This document shows, in pieces, positions 17,930 to 34,423 of a stretch of DNA of 64,000 nucleotides. This DNA is from Mesostigma viride (taxonomy: Eukaryota; Streptophyta; Mesostigmatophyceae; Mesostigmatales; Mesostigmataceae). The DNA lies in NCBI GenBank assembly GCA_009746045.1, contig RPFO01000579.1, forward strand, positions 62,001 to 126,000. The letters are read 5' to 3'. The position numbers were made by a program, and so were the translations under genes. The number at the start of each line of letters is the position of its first letter. The stretch's first letter is position 1. The notes beneath the pieces were generated by a model that searched no databases, was not told where the DNA came from, and worked only from the letters and a program-made list of their open reading frames with translations.

Positions 17930-20360
17930 CGAAAAGTCCACGGGTGGCGGCCCTGCCGCGCGCCGGGGGCACGCCAGGTGAGGACATATTGCCCAGGCTG
18001 GGCGGGTTTGGTGCCAGCTAGTCTATCTGATGTGTCTACCTGATCTGTGCGGGCCAGGTGCCCGGCTACTAGGCCCAGGCGCCTGTGCCTAATAATGTGG
18101 GAAACACAGGGCAAATCAGCGTACAAATCCTCATTACTAATGTGCAAACCAAACAAAGGGGATGTTAAGGGCCTTGCGCAGCATCTTGGTGACGGTGCCG
18201 TCGAGTCGTTGCTCCAGCAGCTCCTGCGTCAGTGTCCAGGTCTCGGCGGCCGTAGGTCAGGATCGTCAGAATGACGACCTTGAAGAGGTCACGCTTGATG
18301 ATCCGGGGTAGGGCGGGGTTGCTCCACCAGCGGCGGTGGTCATGGATCGAGTTGCACCCACGCCATGCCGATCCGTGTCGTCAGGTCGTCCTCGCAGTCG
18401 GGAAGCCAGCTGCCAAGCAGCTTGAAGCGGCCTGAAGTAGGGTAGGGGACCTCGGTGTCGTCTAAGAGGCGGAGTGTGGGTGGGGGCCCTGCCATGCCGA
18501 GGGCCAGGGCCTCCGTTTTGGGGCTGATTTCTAGACCACCGCCCGAGCCTCGAGCGCCAGGCAGTCCAGCCAAAGTTGGGCAGACTCCGGCTTCTCGATG
18601 AGCGTGATGTCGTCGGCATAAATGAGGTCAGCTAGTAAATTCTGCTTGTTGAGTCCGCGGCCCCCCTTCTCCAATTAGCTCGTTCGTGAACGCTAGGCCG
18701 GGGGCACGGCCTGCAATGCTAGCAAAGCGAGCACGTGCCTGGCGCATAACATAATCCACTATACAATCATAAACAGGTACGGCGACAGGACGCAAACCTG
18801 CCAGACGCCGGTCTGCAGTGGGCATGGCGGGGTAATGCCGTGTTGAGTGCGCACCGAAGTGGTCGACCCCTCATACAGCGTGCGGATGACGGTAATCAGG
18901 GGAGTGGGGACGCGAGCGCGAGCAAGTACAGCCCATAGAGCGTCCCGGAGAGGACAGAATCAAAAGCCTTGATGAAGTCGACGAAGATCAGGATGGCGGG
19001 AAACTCACCAGGCTGCAGGAGAGTGATTTCCTCGAAGAGGCGACGCGCGACGAAGATGGCCATGACGGTGTTGCGCCCAGGACGAAAGCCCATTTGACTT
19101 TCCCCAAGGTGACGGTCGAGAGCAGAACGAAGGCGGATGAGGATCATGAGCATGAACAACTTGAGTGCGGCGCTCTGGATGCAGACTCCTCGGTAGTTGG
19201 CGGGGTCGTCAGGGGAACCTTTGTTTTTGTACAGCATAATACGGTAGCTGTGCTGCCACTCAGGAATCGGCGGCGCGTCGGCTAGCAGGATCCGGTTGCA
19301 GACGTCAAGCAGGAACCCCGCGAGCGCCGTCAGCTTAATCACCGGGGCGAGGAGCTCAGCCCGGTCAGGGGCCAACGGCGGCGTAGAAGCGGAGTTGCTT
19401 GGCGGCCGGGTGCTCAGCTCGAGCTCGGTGAACGGCGGTAGCTCGTTGGGGTCGGCCAGGGGTTCCGTCAGGGCTGGGTACCGCTGTAGCCCTGCTCAGC
19501 GGCGGGCGGCGCCGGGCAGCGCAGGGACGTCCGCAGGCGCTACTGCCAGGCGCGCAGCCGCCAAAGGGCCAAGCGGCGGAGGCGGCGGGGGCCGGGCGCC
19601 GAGCAGCCGGGACTGGGAGGAATACCACTGTGGTCGAGCTGCTGCTGCGGTGAGCCAGAGAGCGTCCGCGGCGCCGGCTGCGCGCCGCCGGCGGGCCGCT
19701 GGGCGTGACGCAGGCAGGTCCAGGCGTACTTGCCGTGCTGGTCCTTGAGGTAGGCGAAGTACTCGCGGACATGGAGGTCCGCCTGCTCCTTGGTCGCCTG
19801 CCGGATGGCCGAGTGGTAATCGGCTTTGAGGCGGGCGTAGCGCGGGCGGGGTCGCTGTTGTCGCGCAGGGCTATAACCGGACCGGGCCTGGATGACGGCG
19901 GGGAGCCGGTGCAGGCTGGTGAAGCGGGGCGGGCCGGCGGCGGGCCGGGACAGCAGGGCCCCGGCCGCGGGCAGCTTGCCGGCGAGGTGCCGAAGGGCCG
20001 ATCGGCCGGGCCGGCAGCGAACAGCTGCATGGGCGTGGGCCGTGGCTGGCCGGGATGTCCAGCGTGTCTACGAACGCCTCTGCCGCGCGCTTGTGGGCGC
20101 GTTTTTCAGGGAAGTCCTCCAGAGCGTCGTCAGATTTCTCAAGCAACTGCAGTGTGCGCAAATCAGGTGCTGCCACCTGCTTACGAAAGGGCCGGAGGGG
20201 AATCGCAGGCGGATGCGGGCGGTGACGATGCGGTGATCGGAGCGCACCACGGGGATCATATGCGAGCGAGCAGCTAGTACAGATCCTTGATGACGCTTGC
20301 GCATTACAACATAGTCGATGCAGCGTTCAGTGCCAGTTGACGAGGTGTGCCGTGATCCCA
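17930..20360 (-). pseudogene. LINE copy B ORF2 (endonuclease end, reverse transcriptase), broken
   Basis: Readable parts in different frames: 20361-20068 (CIDYVVMRKRHQG, SDHRIVTARIRLRFP, endonuclease end), 19375-18896 (PVIKLTALAGFLLDVCNRIL, NYRGVCIQSAALK, MGFRPGRNTVMAIF, FVDFIKAFDSVL), YADD near 18600-18630, and 18156-17848 (RHRRLGLVAGHLARTDQVDT). Frameshifts and a changed segment near 18950 disable it. Confidence 0.8.
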
Positions 20361-20410
20361 AAGCATCTGGACTATGTGGAAAGCGGGTGTTGGCAGTGAC
20401 CAGATCGCAT

Positions 20411-20539
20411 TAATTAATTAATTAATAGACACGTGACTGCGTCACGTGAGCACAAGTCCTCAGTGGGAGGGGAACATGGGATGGAATGGATGGTATAAGC
20501 TATCTAGGTCCTAGTTACAGGGGTGTGGGGCTTGGGGGT
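20411..20539 (-). mobile_element. Very short 5'-truncated LINE insertion with target duplication
   Basis: The insert carries only the last ~110 bp of the LINE A-type 3' end plus a (TTAA)n tail at its low-coordinate side. AGATCGCAT flanks it on both sides (20402-20410 and 20540-20548), a 9-bp target-site duplication, and it interrupts the copy B endonuclease sequence. Confidence 0.8.
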
Positions 20540-20569
20540 AGATCGCATGTCGTAAGCAAATCAGCAAAA

Positions 20570-21074
20570 TTAATTAATTAATTAATTAATTAATTAGTCT
20601 CGTGCTCCCGTTGGGGAGTCACGGAGCATTAACCCCGATGGATGGATGGATGGATGGATGGATGGATGGATGGATGGATGGATGGATGGATGGATGGATG
20701 GATGGATGGATGGATGGATGGATGGATGGATGGATGGATGGATGGATGGATGGATGGATGGATGGATGGATGGATGGATGGATGGATGGATGGATGGATG
20801 GATGGATGGATGGATGGATGGATGGATGGATGGATGGATGGATGGATGGATGGATGGATGGATGGATGGATGGATGGATGGATGGATGGATGGATGGATG
20901 GATGGATGGATGGATGGATGGATGGATGGATGGATGGATGGATGGATGGATGGATGGATGGATGGATGGATGGGTGCAAACAGTCCTACCGGTCTAAGCT
21001 ATCTACATCCGCTACAGGTCTATGACATCTATCTAACGGCATTCTAACTACAACATCTATATAGACAGCCATAG
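20570..21074 (-). mobile_element. Retroelement insertion with (CCAT)n body and TTAA tail
   Basis: It is flanked by the 11-bp direct repeat AATCAGCAAAA (20559-20569 and 21075-21085). On the minus strand it has a ~95-bp head, a CCAT microsatellite of about 335 bp, GGGGTTAATGCTCC, a hairpin CTCCCCAACGGGAG, and a TTAA tail. The same order is found at 32673-32975. No coding capacity; probably a SINE-like or truncated LINE product mobilised by LINE machinery. Confidence 0.75.
20636..20972 (+). repeat. (GATG)n microsatellite
   Basis: About 84 uninterrupted GATG units lie within the insertion 20570-21074. They are open in every frame, so the long MDGW-repeat ORFs here are artefacts. Confidence 0.95.
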
Positions 21075-21085
21075 AATCAGCAAAA

Positions 21086-21330
21086 AGTGCAGTGTTGGCA
21101 TTGGAGACCGTACCGTTGGGGGCGTGCTGACATCCGCCAGTACCCGGTGGTAGCGTTGCGTTGGCGTCCACTAGCAGAGCGAGGTAGTTGCGACCAGGGG
21201 TGCCGTTCGCCAGGTTCTCCAGAAAGACGAAGCGATTGTGATATTCACAGCCGAATTTGGTGCCCAAACGTGAAAGTTATGAGCTCCGCCGTCAGCCATG
21301 GCTACCTCGTGGCTCGTGGCTTTGGGATAT
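21086..21330 (-). pseudogene. LINE copy B endonuclease segment
   Basis: The minus strand reads HNRFVFLENLANGTPG and GRNYLALLVDANATLPP, like the substrate-pocket region of APE-type LINE endonucleases, and continues beyond the two insertions at 20540-20569 and 20400. The outer part (21240-21330) also resembles 23295-23390. Confidence 0.6.
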
Positions 21331-21339
21331 GTGGCTCTT

Positions 21340-21816
21340 GCATGCATGGTAGCCCAACGGAGTCATTGAATTGAATTGAATTGAATTGAATTGTAACATA
21401 ACTCCGTTGGGAGTATATGTAGCACATAGCCCAGAGAAGGGGCATATGGCCTATCACACATTCTAAGCTACTTCGTGCAAGGGTGGGAATGTAAACAACA
21501 CTTGCTCTAGGTGCACTAGGCCACCTGCACCACCCAGAGTTTCAGGCAACACCCAGCTAAGGGGAGCCTGTCATAGGTGGGGAAGATCAACATAGCTATA
21601 CAAAGAAGCTAGGGCATGGCTCTCAGCAGAGAGTTACTCCCTGCATGGGCACAACATAACTAAATAAAGCTAGGCATCATCTGGAGTGTGGCTCATCATA
21701 GGCACACATGTACATGATTAAATAAAGCGCGTGGCTTAGCTGGGATAGGGCCTCTAGGAGGCGTACATGTACATGGCCACGGTCTATCTATTCTACACTA
21801 CTACTGCTGTATTCCC
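21340..21816 (-). mobile_element. Third LINE-type 3' fragment with (GAATT)n tail
   Basis: The low-coordinate side has GAATT repeats (21366-21392), then ATAACTCCGTTGGGAGTATA with an ACTCC/GGAGT hairpin, matching the 3' end of the LINE at 34430-34560. It separates the endonuclease part of copy B from its ORF1. The body 21420-21816 is non-coding. Confidence 0.55.
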
Positions 21817-23242
21817 CTAAGCTGGGGCGTCTGGAGTCGCTGGGGCCGCGGGGGTCGCCTGCCAGGGCTTGTGGCCGACGTAGATGGCCGCCCACTTCCA
21901 GTACACCGGCTGCCCCGCCTTGGTCTGCCGGAGCTGGAGGTAGGTCGGCCATAGCTCCCGTCGCCGTTGTTGCTGCGCCAGGGTCAAGTCGTCGTCAACA
22001 GTGATGGTGAAGAGAGTCTTCTCGAGCCGCTTGCGGCGTCGGAGAAAAGAAATCTGGTCCGCCGGGGTCTTAAAGGTAAGAAGGAGCGGGGGCGCCCCTG
22101 CCTTACCCCGCGCGCGGGGAAGGCGGTGGGCGACCAGGTCGATCTCACCATTAAGACCCATGCGACCAAGGATTTCTCTCTCAAACGCACGCGTAAGCTT
22201 CTCCGAATTCTCACCTTCCTCCATGTCGAAGTTCTTGACAGTGACGTTGAGGCTGCGCTTGGCGAGCTCGGCCTCCTCGCGGAGGTCAAGCGTCTGCCGT
22301 TGAAGCTGGGCTGCGACGGCGGAGGTGGTGGAGGTGGTGTGTTGCTTAAGCATGTCCGCCGGCCCAGGTGGTGATGGGAGGAGCATCGCCGGCCAGGCCA
22401 GCAGGGGCTGGCTTGGCGGCAATGTCCTTCACCGCCTGGGCGGTGAGGCCTGCGGTGTTCTGCAGAACCTCGATAGCGATGGCGTTGTCCTTAAGACGCT
22501 GGTCGATGTCACGGAGCTGGGCGGTGATGGAGTCGGTGGGGGCGGAGGGGGGGGGGTGGAGGCGAGGAGGGTGGCGGTGGCGGTGACGGTGGTGGAAATG
22601 TGAGGGAGCTCAGCAGCCAGCGTGCCTCCAATTGCCGCCACATCTGCAGCAATGGGCGTCACGTGCTGTGAGAGGGCGGCGTGGAGGTGGTGGACGAAGG
22701 TGGATTCGGTAATGGGGGCGGGGTGCAGAAGGTCCTCGGCCGAGCGCTTAGTGAGGGTAAAGAGAGCTGCGAGCTGAAGGCGGGGGCGAGACCAGCCGGC
22801 CAGGTTGGTCGAAGAAGGGACGTCTGATACGCGGTGGGAAAACCGGCCGTCAGCTCCGTTGCGGAAAAAGTGGGTGTTGAGATGGAGTTGCTGGCACAGG
22901 GCCAGCAGTGAGGCGTGTGACCCGTAAAACACGAGCTCCAGTATCTTGATGGGTGCATGGCATGTCGAAAAAGGCAGGCCTGTTGACGTCGAAGGTGGTA
23001 AAGAGCCTGTCGACGTCAAAATCACGCTCAGACCAGCCAGGTTCGCATGGGCGACTGCGCTTTGGGTCAGGCGATGCAGAGGGCGAGGAGAGCCCGGGAG
23101 GGTTCTGGGCGACCACCAGTGCGCGACTAGTGTCACCACCGCCTTCCGGCCCTGATGGCGAAGCTGCGGCCGTAGCTGCAGACGTATTTTCAGTGCCGAG
23201 CGCAGCCGTCAGGCTGCGTTGCGTCGATGGGCGTTTGCTCAT
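21817..23242 (-). pseudogene. LINE copy B ORF1 (gag-like), frameshifted
   Basis: It starts at ATG 23242 (MSKRPSTQRSLTAALG), shifts frame near 22950 into LALCQQLHLNTHFFRNGADG, and again near 22400 into QRQTLDLREEAELAKRSLNV, DMEEGENSEKLTRAFEREIL and QRRRELWPTYLQLRQTKAGQ. Layout and sequence match copy A ORF1. L1-type ORF1 proteins bind RNA and form trimers through coiled coils; only the coiled-coil-like stretch can be suggested here. Confidence 0.7.
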
Positions 23243-23394
23243 CGTATATTGCGTAATAGCGTCGGAAAATTATATCAGCATGTGCGTCGTAGAAAGACGC
23301 ATCGATTGTGATATTCACGGCTAAATTCGGTGCTCAAACGTGAAAGTTATGAGCTCCGCCGTCAGCCATGGCTATCTCGTGGCTCGTGGCTATG

Positions 23395-24003
23395 GAATGG
23401 AATGGAATGGATGGTGTAAGCTATCTAGGTCCTAGTTACAGGGGTGTGGGCACCGCGGCCCGAATCGCTATGAATGCCATACGCGGTCACACGCGGAGCC
23501 CCCACAGACTTGTGGGTGGTCTCCTTCATCACTACTTGCCACTTTTGCGCGCCATCTGCCTCCATATTACAGAAAAAACAGGAGGCTGCCCGGGTGTGAG
23601 CCCGGCACATCTAGTGTAGCACATGCCGAGTCTATCACGAAAAGTCCACGGGTGGCGGCCCTGCCGTGCGCGGCCTGGGGCACGCCAGGTGAGGACAGTA
23701 TCGCCCAGGCTGGGCGGGCTTGGTGCCAGCTAGTCTATCTGATGTATCTACCTGATCTGTGCGGGCCAGGTGCCCGGCTAGGCCCAGGCGCCTGTGCCTA
23801 ATAATGTCGGAAACATAGGGCAAATCAGCGTACAAATCCTCATTACTAATGTGCAAACCAAAGGGGATGTTAAGGGCCTTGCTCAGGATCTTGGTGATGG
23901 TGCCGTCGAGTCGTTGCTCCAGCTCCTGCGTCAGTGTCCAGGTCTCGGCGCCGTAGGTCAGGATCGTCAGAATGACGACCTTGAAGAGGTCACGCTTGTT
24001 AAC
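23395..24003 (-). mobile_element. 5'-truncated LINE copy C
   Basis: The minus strand carries the last part of ORF2 (24003-23635: VVILTILTYGAETWTLTQEL, RHRRLGLAGHLARTDQVDTS) and the 3' region matching copy A 16766-17010. It lies immediately outside the 5' end of copy B. Confidence 0.75.
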
Positions 24004-25817
24004 TGAATGGCGAAGTGGATTGACAACGTACAGCAACTAGCTCCCGCTGTCAAAAACTTGGGACGACGTGTCTAACTTGAAATTAATATTAAGTTACACA
24101 ACGAGAAAAAAGAAACAAAAAGACTGTGTACACAACTTGGGAGTGCACAATTTCATGCTTTGCACATAAGATTTTCTAAAATTTATTTCATTGGTTTTTT
24201 TTTTTGGGGGGGTTTCAGTAAACAGTTGGTAAAATTTTGGTAGCTTGCAGCCTTCCTTACCATTCATTAGGAAGGCTCGTACTCACTCACCCTGACGGTT
24301 CTTGTGTTGGTCGCCTCCTTCGAAAAATGTCAGCAAAAGCTCAAGAGACTCCCAACATCAGACCAACGTAAACCAGAAAGGACCATTTCACAGCACTCTC
24401 TCCTAGTCTACCTATGATTAGATAACAACAGCATGGCCACGTATGCTACGTAGCACCCTCCAAATACAGCAAATACTCGAAAAGCAAAAATGAGGCCTTC
24501 TAATCCACTCTTTGGCAGCAATGGTGCACCTTCAATGCTGCGCATTCCCCCCCCCCTGGCCCACAAAATTGAATGTCCCAAGATCGAGGCCTGCTGTCGC
24601 GCCAACAGCCCAAGCACACAGACCTGGATGCCTACTTACGTGCAGGCATCCCTGCCCAGCTCCTGCGCATATTGGTCCGCCTTGTCCCCAACAGCCAAAC
24701 AACCTACTCCCTTGGACCAACCAAAATGTCATGCCATGTGATGTACCGCTCCCTCGAGGAAAATTGACGGCCCTTGCCAATGTGCAGGGGCGTCATTGCC
24801 TCTCCGAGGTCCCCACCACCACCCCACCCCGAAATAATAAAGCCCATGCTACAGAATACAAGCTGGACCCCCCCGACCTGAAAACCTGAGACGAGGCCTC
24901 GAACCAGGGTAATCATACAGCCACGCCCTTCCCACAAAATTGTGCATCGGGCTTTATTCCCCCCACGCACCACCGCCGTAAGTCTGTAACCTCCACGGCC
25001 GCCTATCAGGCGACAAGGTCTGCCCCAGTCGCCCGACAGCCCGCCACGTCTTATTCAAACCGGAATAAGACCGACCAGAGGAACGGTTGCCTTGCGCAGC
25101 GACAGCAGCCGCGTCCCCTGGGACCCTGCAGGCCATCTCGGCGCCGCACCGCACCACCAGGGCGCATCTACATGCCGCTGATTCCTCTCTGCTGGCAACC
25201 TCCCTCAATGGGGCCTGGTGCTAATGGTAAAAAACATGCACGTCTGTGCCTGGACAACACGCCACCTGGTGCTCCCTGACTGGTGTCTCGGGCATGGCCG
25301 ACGGCCACGCCCACACATCCCCGTCAATCTGCTCCGCCACGATCCGGGAGCGAGTTCGAACCTTCCCGGCCAGACTCCAAACCCAGCGCGTCCACACCTG
25401 CACGCGCAGTGGGTACACAGTATTACTCACAACAGTGCTGGGGCATGATGCCTCAGCATCATGCCCCATCACATGCCTCAGCTGCCTTCCCTCCCCCCCC
25501 CCCCCCCCCCCCCCAACCCGCGGTCACCGCAAGTGCGGCCTTGCCTTAGCATGCAGGCACTCTGTGACACTGCCAGTCGCCAGGTCAGACACTTCCAAGT
25601 GTGACCCCCCTCTTCAGCGCACACCACCCCTCTGCGCCTCCTCTGCACTTCACCAACCCTACTATAAGTGCGCTTCAGAGCCCTACTACAAGCTGCCTTT
25701 CTCGGCCCGCCTGTCGCTAGGCCAGGCCCCCTTCTCCGCTAGGCCAGCCCCCATCAGCCCATCATGGAGCTCGTGACACTCCTCGCCACCCGCCACGAAA
25801 GGAACAACGCCCGTGCG
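24004..25817. other. Intergenic stretch downstream of the kinase gene
   Basis: No recognisable gene. A poly-T/G run (24198-24217) and a poly-C run (25494-25514) are present. The short proline-rich ORFs have no homology I can see. Confidence 0.55.
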
Positions 25818-30642
<4,825 letters not shown>

Positions 30643-32660
30643 CTAGGGAATAAACAAGCCGACTACTTATAACTTTTTCTCGCTCTTCTCCCTCAACTTA
30701 TCGCCGCTCCTCTGACTCTACCCCTATTCCAATCCAATCTGATACGGGCACAGCGACAGGTTCCCTCAGCCAGCAGGCAGTCTCACAACGAAATGCTCAG
30801 GAGGAAAAGACGTCTCATCACTAAGGTAACTCCGGCATCGCCGTTGACATCAGGAAGCGGGAACGTCACAGGAAGACGTGCTCCTTCTGTTCTTTTCGTG
30901 GTGGCGGATATTCCGTTGGCTGCGGAGAAAATAACGGGCCGCCAAGAACGCGTTGAAAAAGGCCCGGCTGTGATTCCTCATTGAGTCTGCCACGTTAGAC
31001 GTGGCTGCCAACGTGGCACGGGGCAATATTTTTGCATGGATCCTGGGCGGGGAAAGTCGAACTGAAAGGAAAGGCGAACAATTTCAAAAACTTCGTTGAC
31101 AAGCCGTACTAACGAAAAAACGGAGTATATACGTCGAAGCGGTGTGATACTGATATGTCCTAATTGCCACGTGGGACAATTCAATGAAAAGCGAGTTGTC
31201 CCACAAAAAGGCGTTGCTGAATGCTGAGTATGTGATCACATCCGTTGCCGACTGGGCCATACATACTGATGAACTGGGCGATGATACCGGTACTCCACTA
31301 AGCGCACGCCCTGAACAAATCAGTCGAAAAGTCAAATTCGTTGTCAGAAATCTCCACACTCCGCCACGCGGGCGCCGCCGGCTGAGCGTCATTGATAGAG
31401 ATATCCAAGGATAGCGTCATTTCCCGATTCCTGGTAGAAACTTCCCCACGTGCCCAGGCCGGGATGGCATGCCCGCTTCCTTTTGAGGCACGTGTCCGCC
31501 CATTGGGCAGCCCCGCATGCGCGCAATCAAGGGAGATCCTTGTGTAAAGGTTTCTCAGAGTGATGCCAGCCGGATGCCAGCCGGCATGGATGCTGGGCGC
31601 AGCGGTGCCGACTGCCGAGAGCTCTGCCGAGATACGATGAAGATCCGATAGGCAATTGGGCCCGAGACATAAGAGAGACGTACTTACATGTAATTCTGAA
31701 CGATTTGATTCGCAACCTGGGTATTTTATTTTACCTTGGTTATTTTACGTGACGGGGAGAGAACTCAGCTGGATGACATGGCCACTTCTGGTCATGAGCC
31801 CGAATGCACGTCATGACTTTGGAGCTGGATTCGGTCTCGATGCTCGAGTGACGGAGCCTGCTCAGGGCACCATCTCACCCGCACGGAACCCCGCAATTAT
31901 GTGACTTAGGATGCTGAACTGAGATGGATTTTACCTTGTGTGGTTAGGGCTTGGGGTGGGTTTGCAACGCTACCACAGTCCAACACTGTTGGAGCTGTGC
32001 TGCTTTCAGCCATTAGGCAACTGGTCCGAGAAAAGGAGTGCAGGCGGTGGCGCGGGGCCTACGCAGAAAAGAAAAAGAAAGCCGAGGTTACGGTAATGTA
32101 TGCCACGTGCTCCGTGTCTTTCTTCCGTTTCCCAATCGAGCCGTCCCACGTGCTCCACGCGCACGTGGCTTCCACCGCAGTTTTCTCAGCCAAAGCTTGT
32201 GCTATAGCCCCGTCCGGCTAGCGCCTTCCACCTCGGTCGCACCGTCCCAGGCATACTGATTGCTCCGCCAGGAGCGAGTCAGTGAAAGCATCCAACCCCT
32301 CGGTAATAGACTGCGACAGTTGGTTTTAGCCGGTCATCCTCTTAAGCGAAGTTTTTTAGAACTACATTGCATTCCTTCCATGAACCGTTCGCGGAACAAA
32401 GCAGTTGTGGGTCTAGATTTCCTGCCAGCTGGTCATGAAAGAAGTCCTGGAGAGCAGCAGCCTCACCCCTTGGTGTCGGTAAAATACTTATCGGTACTTT
32501 TCGGGGATACCTTTCATCCCTTAGTGCACAACAAGAAGGGGGTAGGGACCACGGCCTTCTCTCATTCAAAGGCAGGCCAGAGTTCAATTGAACTGCTCAC
32601 GGGGAGAGTCTAGCAGCTACTGTGGGTATATAATAAAACTTCGATCGTCACAGCGGAGGC
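30643..32660. other. Upstream region of the kinase gene
   Basis: Probably holds the unresolved first exon and promoter of the kinase gene at its low end. The remainder to 32660 shows no recognisable coding sequence or repeat. Confidence 0.45.
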
Positions 32661-32672
32661 AGTAAGGCTGCA

Positions 32673-32975
32673 CCATCCATCCATCCATCCATCCATCCAT
32701 CCATCCATCCATCCATCCATCCATCCATCCATCCATCCATCCATCCATCCATCCATCCATCCATCCATCCATCCATCCATCCATCCATCCATCCATCCAT
32801 CCATCCATCCATCCATCCATCCATCCATCCATCCATCCATCCATCCATCCATCCATCCATCCATCCATCCATCCATCCATCCATCCATCGGGGTTAACTA
32901 ATGCTCCTTGTCATCCTAATGGGGGCATGAGTTTAATTAATGAATTAAGTAGTTAGTTAATTAATCAGGTTGTTT
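32673..32975 (+). mobile_element. (CCAT)n element with hairpin and TTAA-rich tail
   Basis: About 54 CCAT units (32673-32888) are followed by CGGGGTTAACTAATGCTCC, an imperfect hairpin, and a decayed TTAATTAA tail to about 32968. The order matches the reverse complement of 20570-20972, so both are copies of one retroelement 3' end. The head differs, and no target duplication was identified. Confidence 0.6.
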
Positions 32976-34423
32976 CAGATGAGGTCCCTGCTGGTTCCTT
33001 GCGGACTGGCAAGCCAGGGAGATATCTTCTTACATGGTCAGGCCCTGCCGACCATGTAAGAACCTGTTAGGCGACGCAGTGGCCAACATTGGACATATCG
33101 CCATATGTTTGTACTGCTGCAGTTTTCCTTCTTGGAGCGATCCAGTGTTGACATGCAATCCAATACGTGGACCTTGGATGGAGAATCTGGAGTGGCCAGA
33201 TTTGCATGGGATGGAGAATCTGGGGTGGCCAGATTTTGGAGATCAGTTTTTACTACGTGCTTGCACTGATCCAGTTGTGGGAGACCTTGTCTTGGACGCG
33301 TGGAATTGGTGCAGTCTACCTACTTTCTATGGATCCAGTTTGGGATGTGCAGATATGGCACAGTGTTTGTTGCTAGTGGGATAGGCAGAGAGAATCTGTT
33401 ATGATGCTTACTGTGATGGGCATGGCGGATTCCATGAGTGAGCCCTCGCAACACTGTGGTTCCTTATTCTCTGCTTATATGTCTTTTGAGGCCATACTTG
33501 CCTTTCTTTAGAAGACACTTCCTGTACCAGCATATCCAGTTCCAGTTGTTTTTCCAATTCCAGATCTGCTTCCAGTTGCTATTTCCAGTTCCAAGTTCCA
33601 GTTCTAGTCCTGTTTCCAGACTTTTTCAGTCTTCAGCTTTAAGGCGGCTGTTCCTTTCACCTGCCTTGTTTGATACCAGTTGTGATGACGTTGTACTTGG
33701 ATAGTACTAGGGTCTTTTCTCTGTCATGAGTTGCAGGATGAGCCCAGTACCAGTTCGTCTTTTCTCTGGCTGGAGTCCCAGGAGAAGACAGTAGTTGGTT
33801 TTAAGTATATTTTGGGTTTTGTTTTGTGTTTTTTCTGCGTTTTTGAGTTTTGTGGTAGTGTGACAACTTCCTCCCCAGATAGGATGTGTGTTATGTGTTC
33901 AGGCTGTGAGTCTTGCCCATGAACTCATTTCCCAAGAGGGTTGATGACGCCTTTGTGGTCGAGACTTAAGGCCTGGAGGGATAACTGGGTCATGCGGCCA
34001 GCCTGTGATTTGCAGGCCATTTCCTTTGTCCATAGACTCAGATCCTTTCAGGGTCAATGATGCCGTGTTGGCGGAGACTTGAGGCCTGTGGGGATGCTGG
34101 CAGTCATGCGACTGGTCTGTTTGGCAGAGCTGGTAGCTCTGTTCTTGGGGGGAGGAATGTAACAGTATTTTCTGACAGTGTGTATACTGTTACATCCAAG
34201 TGGACGCGAACTTGTAGTTCAGCGTTCAGTGTAAATGGCCGAGTCCTTGGTACGGCCAAAGTGTTATGATTCCTGGCCTGACTTGACTTTTTGGGACTTA
34301 TATGCGGAGTGCCCTTTTGATGGTCCTTTGTGTTGGGCCCTGGACGGTACGGGACAGTACCTTGTCCAGAATCTATGAGTAATCTGACTGATGTCAGTTA
34401 GTATCTTTCGTAAGTTAGGGGTG
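32976..34423. other. Repeat-like stretch with two perfect hairpins, no gene
   Basis: Contains the inverted repeat CTTACATGGTC / GACCATGTAAG at 33028-33059 and TGTAACAGTA / TACTGTTACA at 34157-34193. TTCCAG-rich repeats lie at 33525-33625, and a ~26-bp tandem repeat (GGAGAATCTGG...GGCCAGATTT) near 33180-33240. The TGTAACA...TGTTACA form is what an LTR end can look like, but no LTR pair or coding region was found. Confidence 0.45.

Larger units (their letters stand above)
17850..23389 (-). mobile_element. LINE (L1-like) retrotransposon copy B, inverted relative to copy A
   Basis: Read on the minus strand it has ORF1 (23242 to 21817), an endonuclease segment (21330-21086 continuing at 20400-20200), and reverse transcriptase (about 20030-18000). 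It lacks the proper 3' untranslated end. Three later insertions split it: 20411-20539, 20570-21074 and about 21340-21816. Copies A and B together form a decayed inverted repeat of several kilobases. Confidence 0.85.

Noticed and set aside
20602-21047. MDGW and HPSI repeat ORFs, again at 32610-32888
   Set aside because: Translations of GATG/CCAT microsatellites that are open in every frame.
24408-24973. Overlapping ORFs on both strands between the LINE cluster and the kinase
   Set aside because: Short, proline- or glycine-rich, with no conserved motif and no convincing splice partners.
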